Shown one piece after another: positions 1-8,418 of a stretch of 64,000 nt of DNA (positions within the stretch are counted from its first letter, which is position 1; each line of letters opens with the position of its first letter). A program made the position numbers and the translations under genes. The notes under the pieces were generated by a model. The model had not been told where the DNA came from. It did no database searches and saw nothing but the letters and a program-made list of their open reading frames with translations. This DNA comes from Shinella zoogloeoides (GTDB taxonomy: Bacteria; Pseudomonadota; Alphaproteobacteria; Rhizobiales; Rhizobiaceae), in assembly GCF_003574625.1 (NCBI RefSeq), contig NZ_QNUJ01000003.1:372001-436000 (forward strand), given 5' to 3'.

Positions 1-125
1 GCCACGATCAGCCGGCCGCCGGACGGCGCATCCTGAGCGAAGGCAAGGGTCGGCAGGGCCGTGGAGGCCAGCAGCGCCGCCGCGGCTTGCAAGAAGGTAC
101 GCCGGGTTGGGGTCACGGTCAGCAT
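1..125 (-). CDS. ABC transporter substrate-binding protein, N-terminal fragment
   Basis: Only the first 41 codons lie in the window; the gene continues past the left edge. Translation of the minus strand from an ATG at 125 gives a twin-arginine signal (TRRTFLQ followed by an Ala/Leu-rich core and a TLAFAQ cleavage region), then DAPSGGRLIVA. The GG-(R/T)-L-x-V start of the mature chain is typical of family 5 (peptide/nickel/opine) binding proteins, but that assignment rests on a few residues. A good ribosome site (AGGAG) lies 6-10 bases upstream of the ATG. It diverges from the M24 peptidase gene, which fits peptide import followed by cleavage, though that link is inference. Confidence 0.6.
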   Translation of the reverse strand, partial: MLTVTPTRRTFLQAAAALLASTALPTLAFAQDAPSGGRLIV

Positions 126-394
126 CTCTCTCTCCTGCTTCGACATGTCGTTCGCGATAGTGGTGGCGAATCGCCCTCGATGACAGAGAGGAAATTCTCT
201 CGACCCGCCTTGCAAGAACAAATTGTTGCGGGTCGGCCTTCGAGGCTTCCCGCCTCTCCATTGCAGCCTTGCCGCGGGCAGAGTATGCCGCGCTTTACGA
301 GTGCAATACGGTTGGTGTGCCGAGCCGCCGGGCTCGCGCGAAACGCCCTCGGCAGCCGTATCGTCATTCCCGCCACCTGAACGAGGACAAGACC

Positions 395-1498
395 ATGAAC
401 GAACAGACCGCCGCCCGACTCAAGGCCCTGCGCCAGCGCATGGCGGAGACCGGTACCGGCCTCGTCGCCGTCGCGCCCGGCTCCCACATGGACTGGGTTC
501 TGGGCTTCCATCCGCATCCCGACGAGCGCCCCTGCCTGCTGCTCATCGGCCCGGAGAAGGAGGCCTTCCTGATGCCGGCGCTGAATGCCGAGGGCACCCG
601 CGAATTCACCGATATCGCCTTCCATAACTGGGCGGATGAGGAAGGCCCGGATTCGGCCCTGCGTGCGGCGTTGTCGGCCATCGGCGCTGAAGCGCCGGGC
701 CTCGTCGCGCTGGACGAGACGATGCGGGCGGACTTCGCCCTGCTGCTCCTCGACGCGCTGCCCGCCGACACGCGCCGCGACTTCACGCCGGCAACGCTCG
801 GCGGCCTTCGCATGCGCAAGGACGGCAGCGAATATGCCAGGCTGAAGATGAATGCCGGCATCGCCGACCGCGCCATGGAAGCGGCCTTCGCGGCGATCAG
901 GCCGGGCATGACCGAGAAGGAGCTTGCCGCCGAAATCCGCGCGCACTTTTCCTCGGAAGGCGCTTCACCGCAATTCTGGATCGTCGGCGCAGGCGGCAAC
1001 GGCGCCTTCCCGCACCATTCGGCCAGCGACCGGGTCATCCGGGAGGGCGATGCGGTGGTGATCGACATCGGCGGGCGCAAGCAGGGCTTCCCCTCCGACA
1101 TCACCCGCATGGCCGTCGTCGGCATGCCGCCGGAAGGCTATGGCGAGATCCACACCATCGTCGAGAAGGCCGTGCAGGCCGCGCTGAAGGCCGCCCGCCC
1201 GGGCGTCGTGGCGCGCGAGGTGGATGCCGCGGCCCGCAAGGTCATTGCCGATGCGGGCTATGGCGAGTATTTCGTGCACCGCACGGGCCACGGCATGGGC
1301 ATCGACGGGCATGAACCGCCCTACATCACCGCGACCTCCGAAACGGTGCTGGAGGAAGGCATGGTCTTCTCCATCGAGCCCGGCATCTACCTGCCCGGCC
1401 GTTTCGGCATCCGCCTGGAGGACATCGTGATCCTGCGCGAGAACGGGCCGGAAGTCCTTTCCTCCCTCCCGCGCACGGTTCACATCGCGCGAATCTGA
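395..1498 (+). CDS. M24 family Xaa-Pro peptidase
   Basis: Metallopeptidase of the creatinase/prolidase (pita-bread) fold, expected to cleave Xaa-Pro bonds in cytoplasmic peptides. It is 367 aa with a creatinase-type N-terminal half and a C-terminal catalytic half holding the five metal ligands in order: Asp in VVIDIGGR, Asp in FPSDITRM, His in HRTGHGMGIDGHE, Glu in FSIEPGIY and Glu in IRLEDIVIL. The ATG at 395 is chosen because a GAGG motif lies about 8 bases upstream and the family usually starts near here; the open frame runs further back to 269. It diverges from a binding-protein gene across 269 bases that must hold both promoters. The exact substrate (dipeptide versus longer peptide) cannot be told. 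Confidence 0.88.
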   Translation: MNEQTAARLKALRQRMAETGTGLVAVAPGSHMDWVLGFHPHPDERPCLLLIGPEKEAFLMPALNAEGTREFTDIAFHNWADEEGPDSALRAALSAIGAEAPGLVALDETMRADFALLLLDALPADTRRDFTPATLGGLRMRKDGSEYARLKMNAGIADRAMEAAFAAIRPGMTEKELAAEIRAHFSSEGASPQFWIVGAGGNGAFPHHSASDRVIREGDAVVIDIGGRKQGFPSDITRMAVVGMPPEGYGEIHTIVEKAVQAALKAARPGVVAREVDAAARKVIADAGYGEYFVHRTGHGMGIDGHEPPYITATSETVLEEGMVFSIEPGIYLPGRFGIRLEDIVILRENGPEVLSSLPRTVHIARI

Positions 1499-1548
1499 CA
1501 TCATCGGGGGCGGCCTGCCTCGCAGCGCCGCCCCGGACGAAAACCTTC

Positions 1549-2175
1549 TCAATTGAGCGCGAGTCCAGCGTCGGCGACGGCGCGGGTGAAAAGCCGACTA
1601 TCTCCGACGGGAGCAAGGGCGGACCGCTCCTTCAGCAGTTCGAGGAAGTCGTGGCCCGCCGCCCACCGGCCGAAACCGCTCGCGACATTGATATGGCCGG
1701 CCGCGCCGATATCGATCAGGTCACTGCCCCAGGCTCGCGCGGTCCGGCGCAGCCGGTCGAGCGGCATGTAGGGATCGTTGAGGCTGCCGACCACGAGCGT
1801 CGGGAACGGCAGGCGGCGGAGCGGCATCGCACCGAAGCGGACGATACAGGGATGCAGCGTCTCGGTGGCGTCGAGGTCGCAGGGCGCGACAAGCAGCGCG
1901 CCGCGGATGCGCGCGGCGAGCGGGCTTTCCGCGAAATGCGCCGCCAGCACGCAGCCGAGGCTGTGACCGACGAGCCAGACGTCCCGGCCGATCATCTCGA
2001 CCTGCCGGGCCAGTTCCCCCAGCCAGCGCCCGCGATCCGGGCAGGCCCAGTCATATTGCTCGACGACGCGGCTCTCCGGATTGTCGCGCGCCCAATGGCG
2101 CTGCCAGTGCCCCTCCGGCGAGCCGTTGAGGCCGGGAAGAATGAGCGTATCGACGGGATGATCGAGCGACGGCAT
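1549..2175 (-). CDS. RBBP9/YdeN-type alpha/beta serine hydrolase
   Basis: Small 208-aa alpha/beta hydrolase of the RBBP9/YdeN family. The start MPSLDHPVDTLILPGLNGS followed by HWQRHWA is the hallmark of this family. The triad is complete: Ser72 in GHSLG, Asp134 in GSLNDPYMP, His161 in GHINVASGFG. There is no signal peptide, so it is cytoplasmic. The open frame extends far upstream to 2955 but that part is the shadow of the GntR gene; the ATG at 2175 has a strong AAGGAGG site. It lies downstream of, and on the same strand as, the GntR regulator with a 137-base gap. The natural substrate of bacterial members is generally unknown. Confidence 0.85.
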   Translation of the reverse strand: MPSLDHPVDTLILPGLNGSPEGHWQRHWARDNPESRVVEQYDWACPDRGRWLGELARQVEMIGRDVWLVGHSLGCVLAAHFAESPLAARIRGALLVAPCDLDATETLHPCIVRFGAMPLRRLPFPTLVVGSLNDPYMPLDRLRRTARAWGSDLIDIGAAGHINVASGFGRWAAGHDFLELLKERSALAPVGDSRLFTRAVADAGLALN

Positions 2176-2312
2176 GGCAGGCCTCCTTTGCGGGACGCGA
2201 TCTGCCGGAATGATGCGCGTGACTGTCGCCGGGCGTAAGGAAGGCGCTGCTCCAGTCTGCAAAATCCATAAAAATTCTTTGCAATTCACGTCGGGCTCGG
2301 ACGGTTGCCGGC

Positions 2313-2999
2313 CTAAGCGCTCCTGCCGCGCGCGGCGACCCGCTCGAAATGCCCCCGGCCGAGATGGCCCGCACCGTCGCGAATATCGGCGGCGATCGCG
2401 GCCTTCAGCGCGGCGGCGTCGCGGTTGACGATGGCGGCGAGCGCCTCGGCATGCCGGTCGACCTGATAGGTTTCCGACAGGGTCTCGCCGGCCCGGCGCA
2501 TGAAGGGGCCGAGACGTAGCCAGAGGGATTCGATGAGCGGCAGCATGACGGTGCCCGGCCGCGCCTCGTAGAGACAGCGGTGAAAGTCGAAATTGGCCTC
2601 CACCAGCCGCCCGAAATCGGCGGCGGCCAGCGCCTCGTCGGCAAGCCGGTCCAAAGCCCGCAGGCGCGAAAGCCGCGCCTCGTCGACGAAGGGCATGGCC
2701 CGCTCGGCGGCCCGCGTTTCCAGCGCGAGGCGGGCTTCCAGCACCTCCTCGAAGCTCTGGCGGTCGAGATCGGGAACACGGACGCGGCGGTTGTCGAGCA
2801 GTTCCAGCGCCCCGTCCGCCACGAGACGGTGGAGCGCTTCGCGCACCGGCATGGCGCTGACGCCGAGCGTCTCGGCAAGGCCGTTGATCGTCACGGGATC
2901 TCCGGGCTCGAACTGGCCCGTCATGATGCCGCGCCGCAGGACGCGGTAGACCCATTGCTTGGCGGATTCGGACGCCTCCCGGCCGCGTGCAACCAGCAT
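2313..2999 (-). CDS. GntR family regulator (FadR/FCD type)
   Basis: DNA-binding repressor or activator of 228 aa. The N-terminal winged helix-turn-helix includes GDPVTINGLAETLGVSAMPVREAL, the standard FadR-subfamily signature; the C-terminal half is the all-helical FCD ligand domain with metal-binding-type residues (EANFDFHRCLY and QVDRHAEALAAI). The ATG at 2999 is preferred over an upstream GTG at 3020 because GGAGGGAGGG sits immediately before it. It is divergent from the polyamine-type ABC operon that begins at 3256, so that operon is the probable target; palindromes in the shared 256-base gap are listed separately. Confidence 0.88.
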   Translation of the reverse strand: MLVARGREASESAKQWVYRVLRRGIMTGQFEPGDPVTINGLAETLGVSAMPVREALHRLVADGALELLDNRRVRVPDLDRQSFEEVLEARLALETRAAERAMPFVDEARLSRLRALDRLADEALAAADFGRLVEANFDFHRCLYEARPGTVMLPLIESLWLRLGPFMRRAGETLSETYQVDRHAEALAAIVNRDAAALKAAIAADIRDGAGHLGRGHFERVAARGRSA

Positions 3000-3118
3000 G
3001 CTGAAACCCTCCCTCCGCACGACGCCGCTCTCCCGGCGGTCATCGTCTCAGGGCTGAATTTCCGGGCTTTTGCACGCAGGGCGGATAAATCTGCAAAGCC
3101 CAAAATCGCCCTTTACAG

Positions 3119-3151
3119 ATTTGATCAAATTATGATTTGTTGTGATCATAA
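3119..3151. promoter_or_regulatory. Candidate GntR operator region
   Basis: Two inverted repeats lie in the divergent gap between the GntR gene and the ABC operon. ATTTGATCAAAT (3119-3130) is a perfect 12-base palindrome, and TTATGAT (3130-3136) pairs with ATCATAA (3145-3151) across 8 bases. The stretch is AT-rich against a GC-rich background. FCD-type GntR proteins bind short palindromes of this kind; assignment to this regulator is inference. Confidence 0.45.
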
Positions 3152-3255
3152 GCAAGTCAAGCCTATCACATAAGAGCCGTGATCAGCGGTCGGACAGAAA
3201 CAGCCGGCGGTTTGGGCAGAGGAAGCTCGGGCGCCGGTCGAAAAACGGGGAACCG

Positions 3256-4356
3256 ATGACTGAGACCCGAACGACCGCCGCCCATGGCGGTGCCATCGGC
3301 ATGCATGGCATCAAGAAGTGGTTCGGCAGCTTCCAGGCAGTCAATGACGTGACGCTGGATATCCGCCCGAACGAGTTCTTTACCCTTCTGGGGCCTTCGG
3401 GCTGCGGCAAGACCACGCTCCTTCGGATGATCGCCGGCTTCGAGCTGCCCACCGAGGGGCAGGTCCTGCTCGACGGCACGGACATTTCCCGGCTCCTGCC
3501 GAACCAGCGCCCGGTCAACACCGTCTTCCAGAACTACGCCCTCTTCCCGCACCTGACCGTCGCCGAAAACATCGGCTTCGGCCTGAAGATGCTCGGCAAG
3601 CCGAAGGCGGAGATCGACGGCGTCGTCGCCGACATGCTGAAGCTCGTGCATCTCGAAGGGCGCGGCGACAATCCGGTGACGCAGCTTTCCGGCGGCCAGC
3701 AGCAGCGCGTGGCCCTCGCCCGGGCCCTTGCGCCGAGGCCCAAGGTGCTGCTCCTCGACGAGCCGCTTTCGGCCCTCGACCTCAAGCTGCGCAAGTCCAT
3801 GCAGATGGAACTGAAGCGCCTGCAGCTCGAAACGGGCATCACCTTCGTCTTCGTGACGCACGACCAAGAGGAAGCCCTCACCATGTCCGACCGCATCGCC
3901 GTCATGTCGACGGGCACGGTGCGGCAGGTCGGCTCGCCCTGGGAGATCTACGACCGCCCGGCCGAGCGCTTCGTGGCTGATTTCATCGGCGAGACGAATT
4001 TCCTCGAGACCGACGTCGTCTCCGTCGCCGACAGCAAGGCGCGCGTGCGCCTCTCCTCCGGCGCGGAAATCTCCGCCACCTTCCCGGCCACCCTGACGCC
4101 GGCGGGCAAGGTCACCATCGTCGTCCGCCCGGAACACGCACAGGCCGGCGCCCCCTCGCCCGCCGCGCTGCTGCGCGGTATCGTCCACGAGATCGTCTAT
4201 CTCGGCACGGATACGCATCTTCACGTCCACCTCGACGACGGCAAGAGCTTCATGGTGCGCCAGCAGAATGCCCGCAGCGGCCATTGCGGTTTCTCCAAGG
4301 GCGACCCGATCGGCATCGGCTTCAGCGACGACGTCGCCCAAATCCTGAGGGATTGA
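3256..4356 (+). CDS. Polyamine-type ABC transporter ATP-binding protein (PotA-like)
   Basis: ATPase of a spermidine/putrescine-type importer, 366 aa. It shows Walker [10 protein letters not shown] (from residue 46), signature [15 protein letters not shown], Walker [13 protein letters not shown], the switch His in FVTHDQEEA, and a C-terminal TOBE-type regulatory domain beginning near [15 protein letters not shown]. The frame is open back to 3142; the ATG at 3256 is chosen for its GGGGAA site and family-like N-terminus. First gene of a four-gene transporter operon (3256-7149) with the TGA only 2 bases before the next ATG. The transported compound is not settled by sequence; the neighbouring hydrolases suggest an amine or amide. 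Confidence 0.92.
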   Translation: MTETRTTAAHGGAIGMHGIKKWFGSFQAVNDVTLDIRPNEFFTLLGPSGCGKTTLLRMIAGFELPTEGQVLLDGTDISRLLPNQRPVNTVFQNYALFPHLTVAENIGFGLKMLGKPKAEIDGVVADMLKLVHLEGRGDNPVTQLSGGQQQRVALARALAPRPKVLLLDEPLSALDLKLRKSMQMELKRLQLETGITFVFVTHDQEEALTMSDRIAVMSTGTVRQVGSPWEIYDRPAERFVADFIGETNFLETDVVSVADSKARVRLSSGAEISATFPATLTPAGKVTIVVRPEHAQAGAPSPAALLRGIVHEIVYLGTDTHLHVHLDDGKSFMVRQQNARSGHCGFSKGDPIGIGFSDDVAQILRD

Positions 4357-4358
4357 CG

Positions 4359-5282
4359 ATGAACGACGCCCAAGAAGCCGCCGTCGCGGCCAGGAAAAAG
4401 GACATCCGCTCCCGCTGGCTGCTCAGCGCGCCGGCCCTCATCATCATCTTCGTCGCGGCCGTCGGGCCGCTCTTGGTCATGCTGCTCTATTCCTTCATGG
4501 CCAAGGGCGACTATGGCGACGTCCGGTTCGGCGAATTCTCGCTGGACGGCTGGACCTCGGTCTTCTTCGAGCGCGACATCTTCGACGACACGCTCGGGCT
4601 TGCCGATGCGCATCTCTCCATCATCTGGCGCTCGCTGCAACTCTCCTTCTTCACGACCATCCTGACGCTGGTCCTCGGCTTCCCGACGGCCTATTTCATC
4701 GCGACGCGGCCGCCGCATACCCGCGAAATCTGGGTCTTCCTCGTCACCATTCCGTTCTGGACGAACCTCCTGATCCGCACCTTCGCGATGCAGCAGGTCA
4801 TCCGCAACGAGGGGCTCCTGAACAACGCCCTCATCTGGCTCGGCATCATCAAGCAGCCATTGCAGATCATGTACACGGATACGGCCAACCTCCTCGGCAT
4901 GACCTACGTCTACCTGCCGCTGATGGTGCTGCCGCTCTATGCGTCGATCGAGAAGCTGGATTTCCGGCTGGTGGAAGCCGGATACGATCTCTATGCCACG
5001 CGCTTCCAGGTGCTCCGCCGGATCGTCATTCCGCTGGTCAAGCCCGGCCTCATCGCCGGCTCGATCCTCGTCTTCATCCCCTCGCTGGGCGCCTATGTCA
5101 TTCCGCGCGTGCTGGGTGGAGGCAAGAACATGATGCTGGGCAACCTGATCGAGATGCAGTTCGGCTCGGGCCGCAACTGGCCGCTCGGCGCGGCGATGTC
5201 CATCACGCTGATGGCTCTCGTCATGGTCGCGCTCATCGTCTATGTCCGCAACGCCTCGCGCGGAGGAGCCGGTCATGCTTAG
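4359..5282 (+). CDS. ABC transporter permease (PotB-like)
   Basis: Inner-membrane permease of 307 aa with about six transmembrane segments. The first follows a charged N-terminus (RWLLSAPALIIIFVAAVGPLLVM). The cytoplasmic EAA-type loop that docks the ATPase reads EAGYDLYATRFQVLRRIVIPLVKPGLIAG. The ATG at 4359 follows the ATPase stop by 2 bases and overlaps a GAGGGA ribosome site. The gene overlaps the following permease by 8 bases. Typical PotB/HydroxyMet-type permeases are 280-310 aa, so it appears full length. Confidence 0.92.
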   Translation: MNDAQEAAVAARKKDIRSRWLLSAPALIIIFVAAVGPLLVMLLYSFMAKGDYGDVRFGEFSLDGWTSVFFERDIFDDTLGLADAHLSIIWRSLQLSFFTTILTLVLGFPTAYFIATRPPHTREIWVFLVTIPFWTNLLIRTFAMQQVIRNEGLLNNALIWLGIIKQPLQIMYTDTANLLGMTYVYLPLMVLPLYASIEKLDFRLVEAGYDLYATRFQVLRRIVIPLVKPGLIAGSILVFIPSLGAYVIPRVLGGGKNMMLGNLIEMQFGSGRNWPLGAAMSITLMALVMVALIVYVRNASRGGAGHA

Positions 5283-6078
5283 ATCGCGTTTCGACGTCCG
5301 TGCCCAGCCCGGCTTCGGGCTCATCACCCTCTTCACCTTCTTCGCGCTCTACCTGCCGATCGCCGCGCTGGTCATCTACTCCTTCAACGGGGCGGAGTCG
5401 CTTTCCCGCTGGGACGGGTTTTCGACGCGCTGGTTCGTGGCGGCATGGCGGAACGCCGCCGTGCAGGACGCCGCCGTCCGCTCGATGGTCATCGCCGTAT
5501 GGGCCGCGCTCCTTGCGACGGTCGCCGCGACCATGGCCGCGCTCGCGACGACGCGAACGCAGCCCTATCGCGGCCTCACTTTCAAATATGCGCTCATCAA
5601 CCAGCCGCTCATGGTGCCGGAGATCGTCACGGCGGTCGCGCTGCTGATCGTCTTCTCGCGCATCAAGGTCTGGACCGGCTATTCCGGCCTCGGCTACCTG
5701 ATTGCCGCTCACACCGCCTTCTGCATTCCCTTCGCCTACCTGCCGATCCGCGCCCGCCTCGAAAGCATGGACCTGACGCTGGAGCGGGCGGCGGCCGATC
5801 TCTACGCGACGCCGTGGAAGACCTTCCGCTATGTCACCCTGCCGCTGCTGCGGCCGGCGATCATCGCGGGCTTCATGCTGGCCTTCGTCATCTCGCTCGA
5901 CGACGTCGTCATCACCGAATTCGTAAAGTCCGGTGGCCAGGACACGTTGCCGACCTACATGCTGGGGCAGCTCCGGCGCGAGACCTCGCCCGAGATCAAC
6001 GCGATTGCCACGGTCTTCCTTGCGCTCTCCACGGCGCTGGTCGTGGTCTTCTTCTTCATCAACAGAAAAAAGCAATAA
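5275..6078 (+). CDS. ABC transporter permease (PotC-like)
   Basis: Second permease of the heterodimer, 267 aa, about six membrane segments. The EAA loop is present as ERAAADLYATPWKTFRYVTLPLLRPAIIAG, followed by FVISLDDVVITEFV, a stretch highly typical of PotC. The ATG at 5275 lies inside the end of the upstream permease gene with a GGAGGAG site 5-6 bases before it, indicating translational coupling. The protein ends INRKKQ, a short positively charged cytoplasmic tail. The binding-protein gene follows after 30 bases. Confidence 0.92.
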   Translation: MLRSRFDVRAQPGFGLITLFTFFALYLPIAALVIYSFNGAESLSRWDGFSTRWFVAAWRNAAVQDAAVRSMVIAVWAALLATVAATMAALATTRTQPYRGLTFKYALINQPLMVPEIVTAVALLIVFSRIKVWTGYSGLGYLIAAHTAFCIPFAYLPIRARLESMDLTLERAAADLYATPWKTFRYVTLPLLRPAIIAGFMLAFVISLDDVVITEFVKSGGQDTLPTYMLGQLRRETSPEINAIATVFLALSTALVVVFFFINRKKQ

Positions 6079-6108
6079 GCATCGGACAAACCACAGAGAG
6101 GAACGGAA

Positions 6109-7149
6109 ATGAAAACGAAATGGATGACGACGACGGCGATGGCGGCGGTCGGCCTGCTTGCCCTTGCGAACGCCGCCTCGGCTGCCGGCGAGCTCAACAT
6201 CTACAACTGGGGTGATTACACCAACCCGGAACTCGTCAAGAAGTTCGAAGCCAAGTACGACGTGAAGGTCACGGTCACCGACTACGATTCCAACGACACG
6301 GCACTCGCCAAGGTCCGCGCCGGCGGCCATGGCTTCGACCTCGTCGTGCCCTCGGCCAACTACGTGCAGATCTGGGTGAAGGAAGGCCTCCTGCAGGAAG
6401 CCCGTCCAGACCAGATGGAGAACTTCAAGAATGTCGACGAGCGCTGGGTCGACGTTCCGTGGGATCCGGGCCGCCATTACACCGTTCCGTGGCAGTGGGG
6501 CCTGACGGGCATCGGCGTCAACACCTCCGTCTACAAGGGCGACATCAACACCTCGGCGATCTTCCTCGATCCGCCGCCGGAACTGGTCGGCAAGCTCAAT
6601 GTCGCGCCGGAAATGAACGACGTGCTCTTCGCCACGATCAAGTATTTCGGCGGCGACTGGTGCACCATGGACAAGGAGGTCCTGCGCAAGGTCCGCGACA
6701 AGCTGGTCGAGGCGAAGGCCAAGTGGCTCGCCATGGACTACAGCGTGACGGAGAAGCTGCCGGCCGGCGACTATGCCGGGGTCTATTACTGGAACGGCGC
6801 CATCATGCGCTCGCGCCTGAAGAACCCGGACATCAAGTTCGGCTATCCGAAGGAAGGCTTTCCCTATTTCATGGACAGTGTCGCGCTGCTAAAGGACGCG
6901 AAGAACACCGAAAATGCCAAGCTCTTCATGAACTTCATCATGGAGCCGGAGAACGCGGCGCTGATCTCGGCCTTCGCCAAATATGCCAACGGCATCAAGG
7001 GCTCGGAAAAGTTCCTGCCGGCGGAAATGCAGTCGGCGCCCGAACTGGTCGTGCCGCCTGAATTCGAGAAGGCCGGCGAATTCCTCGCGACCTGCGAGCC
7101 GGAGACGCAGCAGCTTTACACGAAGATCTGGACCGAACTGCAGAAGTAA
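6109..7149 (+). CDS. Polyamine-type periplasmic substrate-binding protein (PotD/PotF-like)
   Basis: Periplasmic receptor of 346 aa. A classical signal peptide (MKTKWMTTTAMAAVGLLALA, cleavage near ASAAG) precedes ELNIYNWGDYTNPELVKKFE, the usual first strand of PotD/PotF proteins, and VTDYDSNDTALAKVRAG. The GAGAGGAA site lies 5-8 bases before the ATG. It is the last transporter gene of the operon, unlike the other two Pot-type operons of this window where the receptor comes first. It is followed by a strong hairpin (7186-7209). Ligand specificity (putrescine, spermidine or another amine) is not resolved. Confidence 0.9.
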   Translation: MKTKWMTTTAMAAVGLLALANAASAAGELNIYNWGDYTNPELVKKFEAKYDVKVTVTDYDSNDTALAKVRAGGHGFDLVVPSANYVQIWVKEGLLQEARPDQMENFKNVDERWVDVPWDPGRHYTVPWQWGLTGIGVNTSVYKGDINTSAIFLDPPPELVGKLNVAPEMNDVLFATIKYFGGDWCTMDKEVLRKVRDKLVEAKAKWLAMDYSVTEKLPAGDYAGVYYWNGAIMRSRLKNPDIKFGYPKEGFPYFMDSVALLKDAKNTENAKLFMNFIMEPENAALISAFAKYANGIKGSEKFLPAEMQSAPELVVPPEFEKAGEFLATCEPETQQLYTKIWTELQK

Positions 7150-7185
7150 GCGGCAAGGCCGCGCAATATACGAGGACAGCCCCGG

Positions 7186-7209
7186 GCGGGAAGGCTTCGG
7201 CCTTCCCGC
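7186..7209 (+). promoter_or_regulatory. Hairpin after binding-protein gene (attenuator/3'-stabiliser)
   Basis: A perfect 10-bp stem GCGGGAAGGC / GCCTTCCCGC closed by a TTCG tetraloop. A T5 run occurs only 13 bases later, just before the next start codon, so it is a poor intrinsic terminator and more likely a partial terminator or a 3' end that protects the binding-protein mRNA. Confidence 0.6.
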
Positions 7210-7227
7210 GCTTCGGCTGAATTTTTC

Positions 7228-8409
7228 ATGATCAGGACCTTCAAGGACAGGCACGGCTTTGCCCGCGCCGATGTGACCCTCGCCAACTGGCGCACCGCCC
7301 CCTACAGCCGCTGGACCTTCCAGAACGTGCGCGACTTCGTGCCGACCGCGGTGATCGCCGCGGAGAACGCGGCGGCCGAAGTGCCGCTTGCCAGCGGCTT
7401 CTTCCTCGACATGGCGATGGAGACCGGCCTTGCCGGGGCCTCGACTGCGCGCGCCTTCCTCGAATTCGCGCAGACGGACGCCTTCGTCATGATGCGCCGG
7501 GGCGAGATCGTCGCGGAATATTACGCGCCGCATGCCGATCCCAATGCGCCGCATCTCGTCTTCTCCATTTCCAAGTCGCTGACCGCCGTCCTCTCGGGCA
7601 TCCTGGAAGCGCAGGGCCTCATCGATCCCGACCGACCGGTGACGGACTACCTGCCGGAGGCCAAGGGCAGCGTCTACGGCGACTGCACCTATCGCGACGT
7701 GCTCGACATGCGCGTCAGCCTCGATTTCGAGGAGGCCTATCTCGATCCCTATGGCGCCTTTGCGCGCTACCGCCGCGCCATGCTGTGGAACCCGCCGATG
7801 AAGGACGCCGAGCCGGAGACGCTCGCCTCCTTCCTCCTGACGCTGCAGAAGGCCGAGCGGCCGCATGGCGGCCCCTTCTACTATGCCTCCCCGAACGCCG
7901 ACCTGCTCGGCGTCGTCATCGAGCGCGCGACGGGCGCCCGCTTCTGCGATCTTACGTCCGATCTGCTGTGGAAGCCGATGGGCGCCAGGGGCAATGCCGA
8001 TATCACGGTGGATGCCATCGGCACGCCGCGCACGGCCGGCGGCGTCTCCATGACGGCGCGCGACCTCGCGCGCCTCGGCGAGCTCCTGCGCAATCACGGT
8101 GTCCGCAACGGCCGGCAGGTCGTTCCGGAGGGCTGGATCCGCGACATGCAGGAAAACGGCGACCGGGAGGCCTGGCAGCAGGGCCGCAATGTCGACCTGC
8201 CCAACGGACGCTACCGCAGCCAGTGGTACCAGTCCGGCGAAGCGGATGGGGCCTTCTGCGCCATCGGCATCCACGGCCAGTGGCTCTATGTCGATCCGAG
8301 CACGGAAACCGTCATCGTCAAGCTCTCCTCCCAGCCCGAACCGCTCGGCGACGAGGAGAACCAGGACATCTTCACTTTCTTCCGCGCGCTCTGCCGCCGG
8401 GCTGTCTGA
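7228..8409 (+). CDS. Serine hydrolase, beta-lactamase/class C fold
   Basis: A 393-aa penicillin-binding-protein-like serine hydrolase. The SxxK motif is S113-I-S-K116 and a Y-x-S-x-N type second motif occurs in YYASPNADLLG. Class C-fold enzymes of this kind are often esterases or amidases rather than beta-lactamases. There is no signal peptide, so a cytoplasmic location is expected, which argues against an antibiotic-resistance role. No clear ribosome site precedes the ATG. It sits 78 bases after the binding-protein gene and 9 bases before a YtcJ-like amidohydrolase, suggesting that the three act on one imported compound. Confidence 0.85.
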   Translation: MIRTFKDRHGFARADVTLANWRTAPYSRWTFQNVRDFVPTAVIAAENAAAEVPLASGFFLDMAMETGLAGASTARAFLEFAQTDAFVMMRRGEIVAEYYAPHADPNAPHLVFSISKSLTAVLSGILEAQGLIDPDRPVTDYLPEAKGSVYGDCTYRDVLDMRVSLDFEEAYLDPYGAFARYRRAMLWNPPMKDAEPETLASFLLTLQKAERPHGGPFYYASPNADLLGVVIERATGARFCDLTSDLLWKPMGARGNADITVDAIGTPRTAGGVSMTARDLARLGELLRNHGVRNGRQVVPEGWIRDMQENGDREAWQQGRNVDLPNGRYRSQWYQSGEADGAFCAIGIHGQWLYVDPSTETVIVKLSSQPEPLGDEENQDIFTFFRALCRRAV

Positions 8410-8418
8410 GGAACGCAC

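Noticed and set aside
1549-2955. A possible 468-aa fusion of the alpha/beta hydrolase with upstream sequence
   Set aside because: The first 260 codons are out of frame with the GntR gene and low in complexity; the hydrolase has its own AAGGAGG site at 2175.
7228-8409. Antibiotic-resistance beta-lactamase
   Set aside because: No signal peptide, operon context of amine transport and amidohydrolase, and class C-fold esterases share the SxxK motif.
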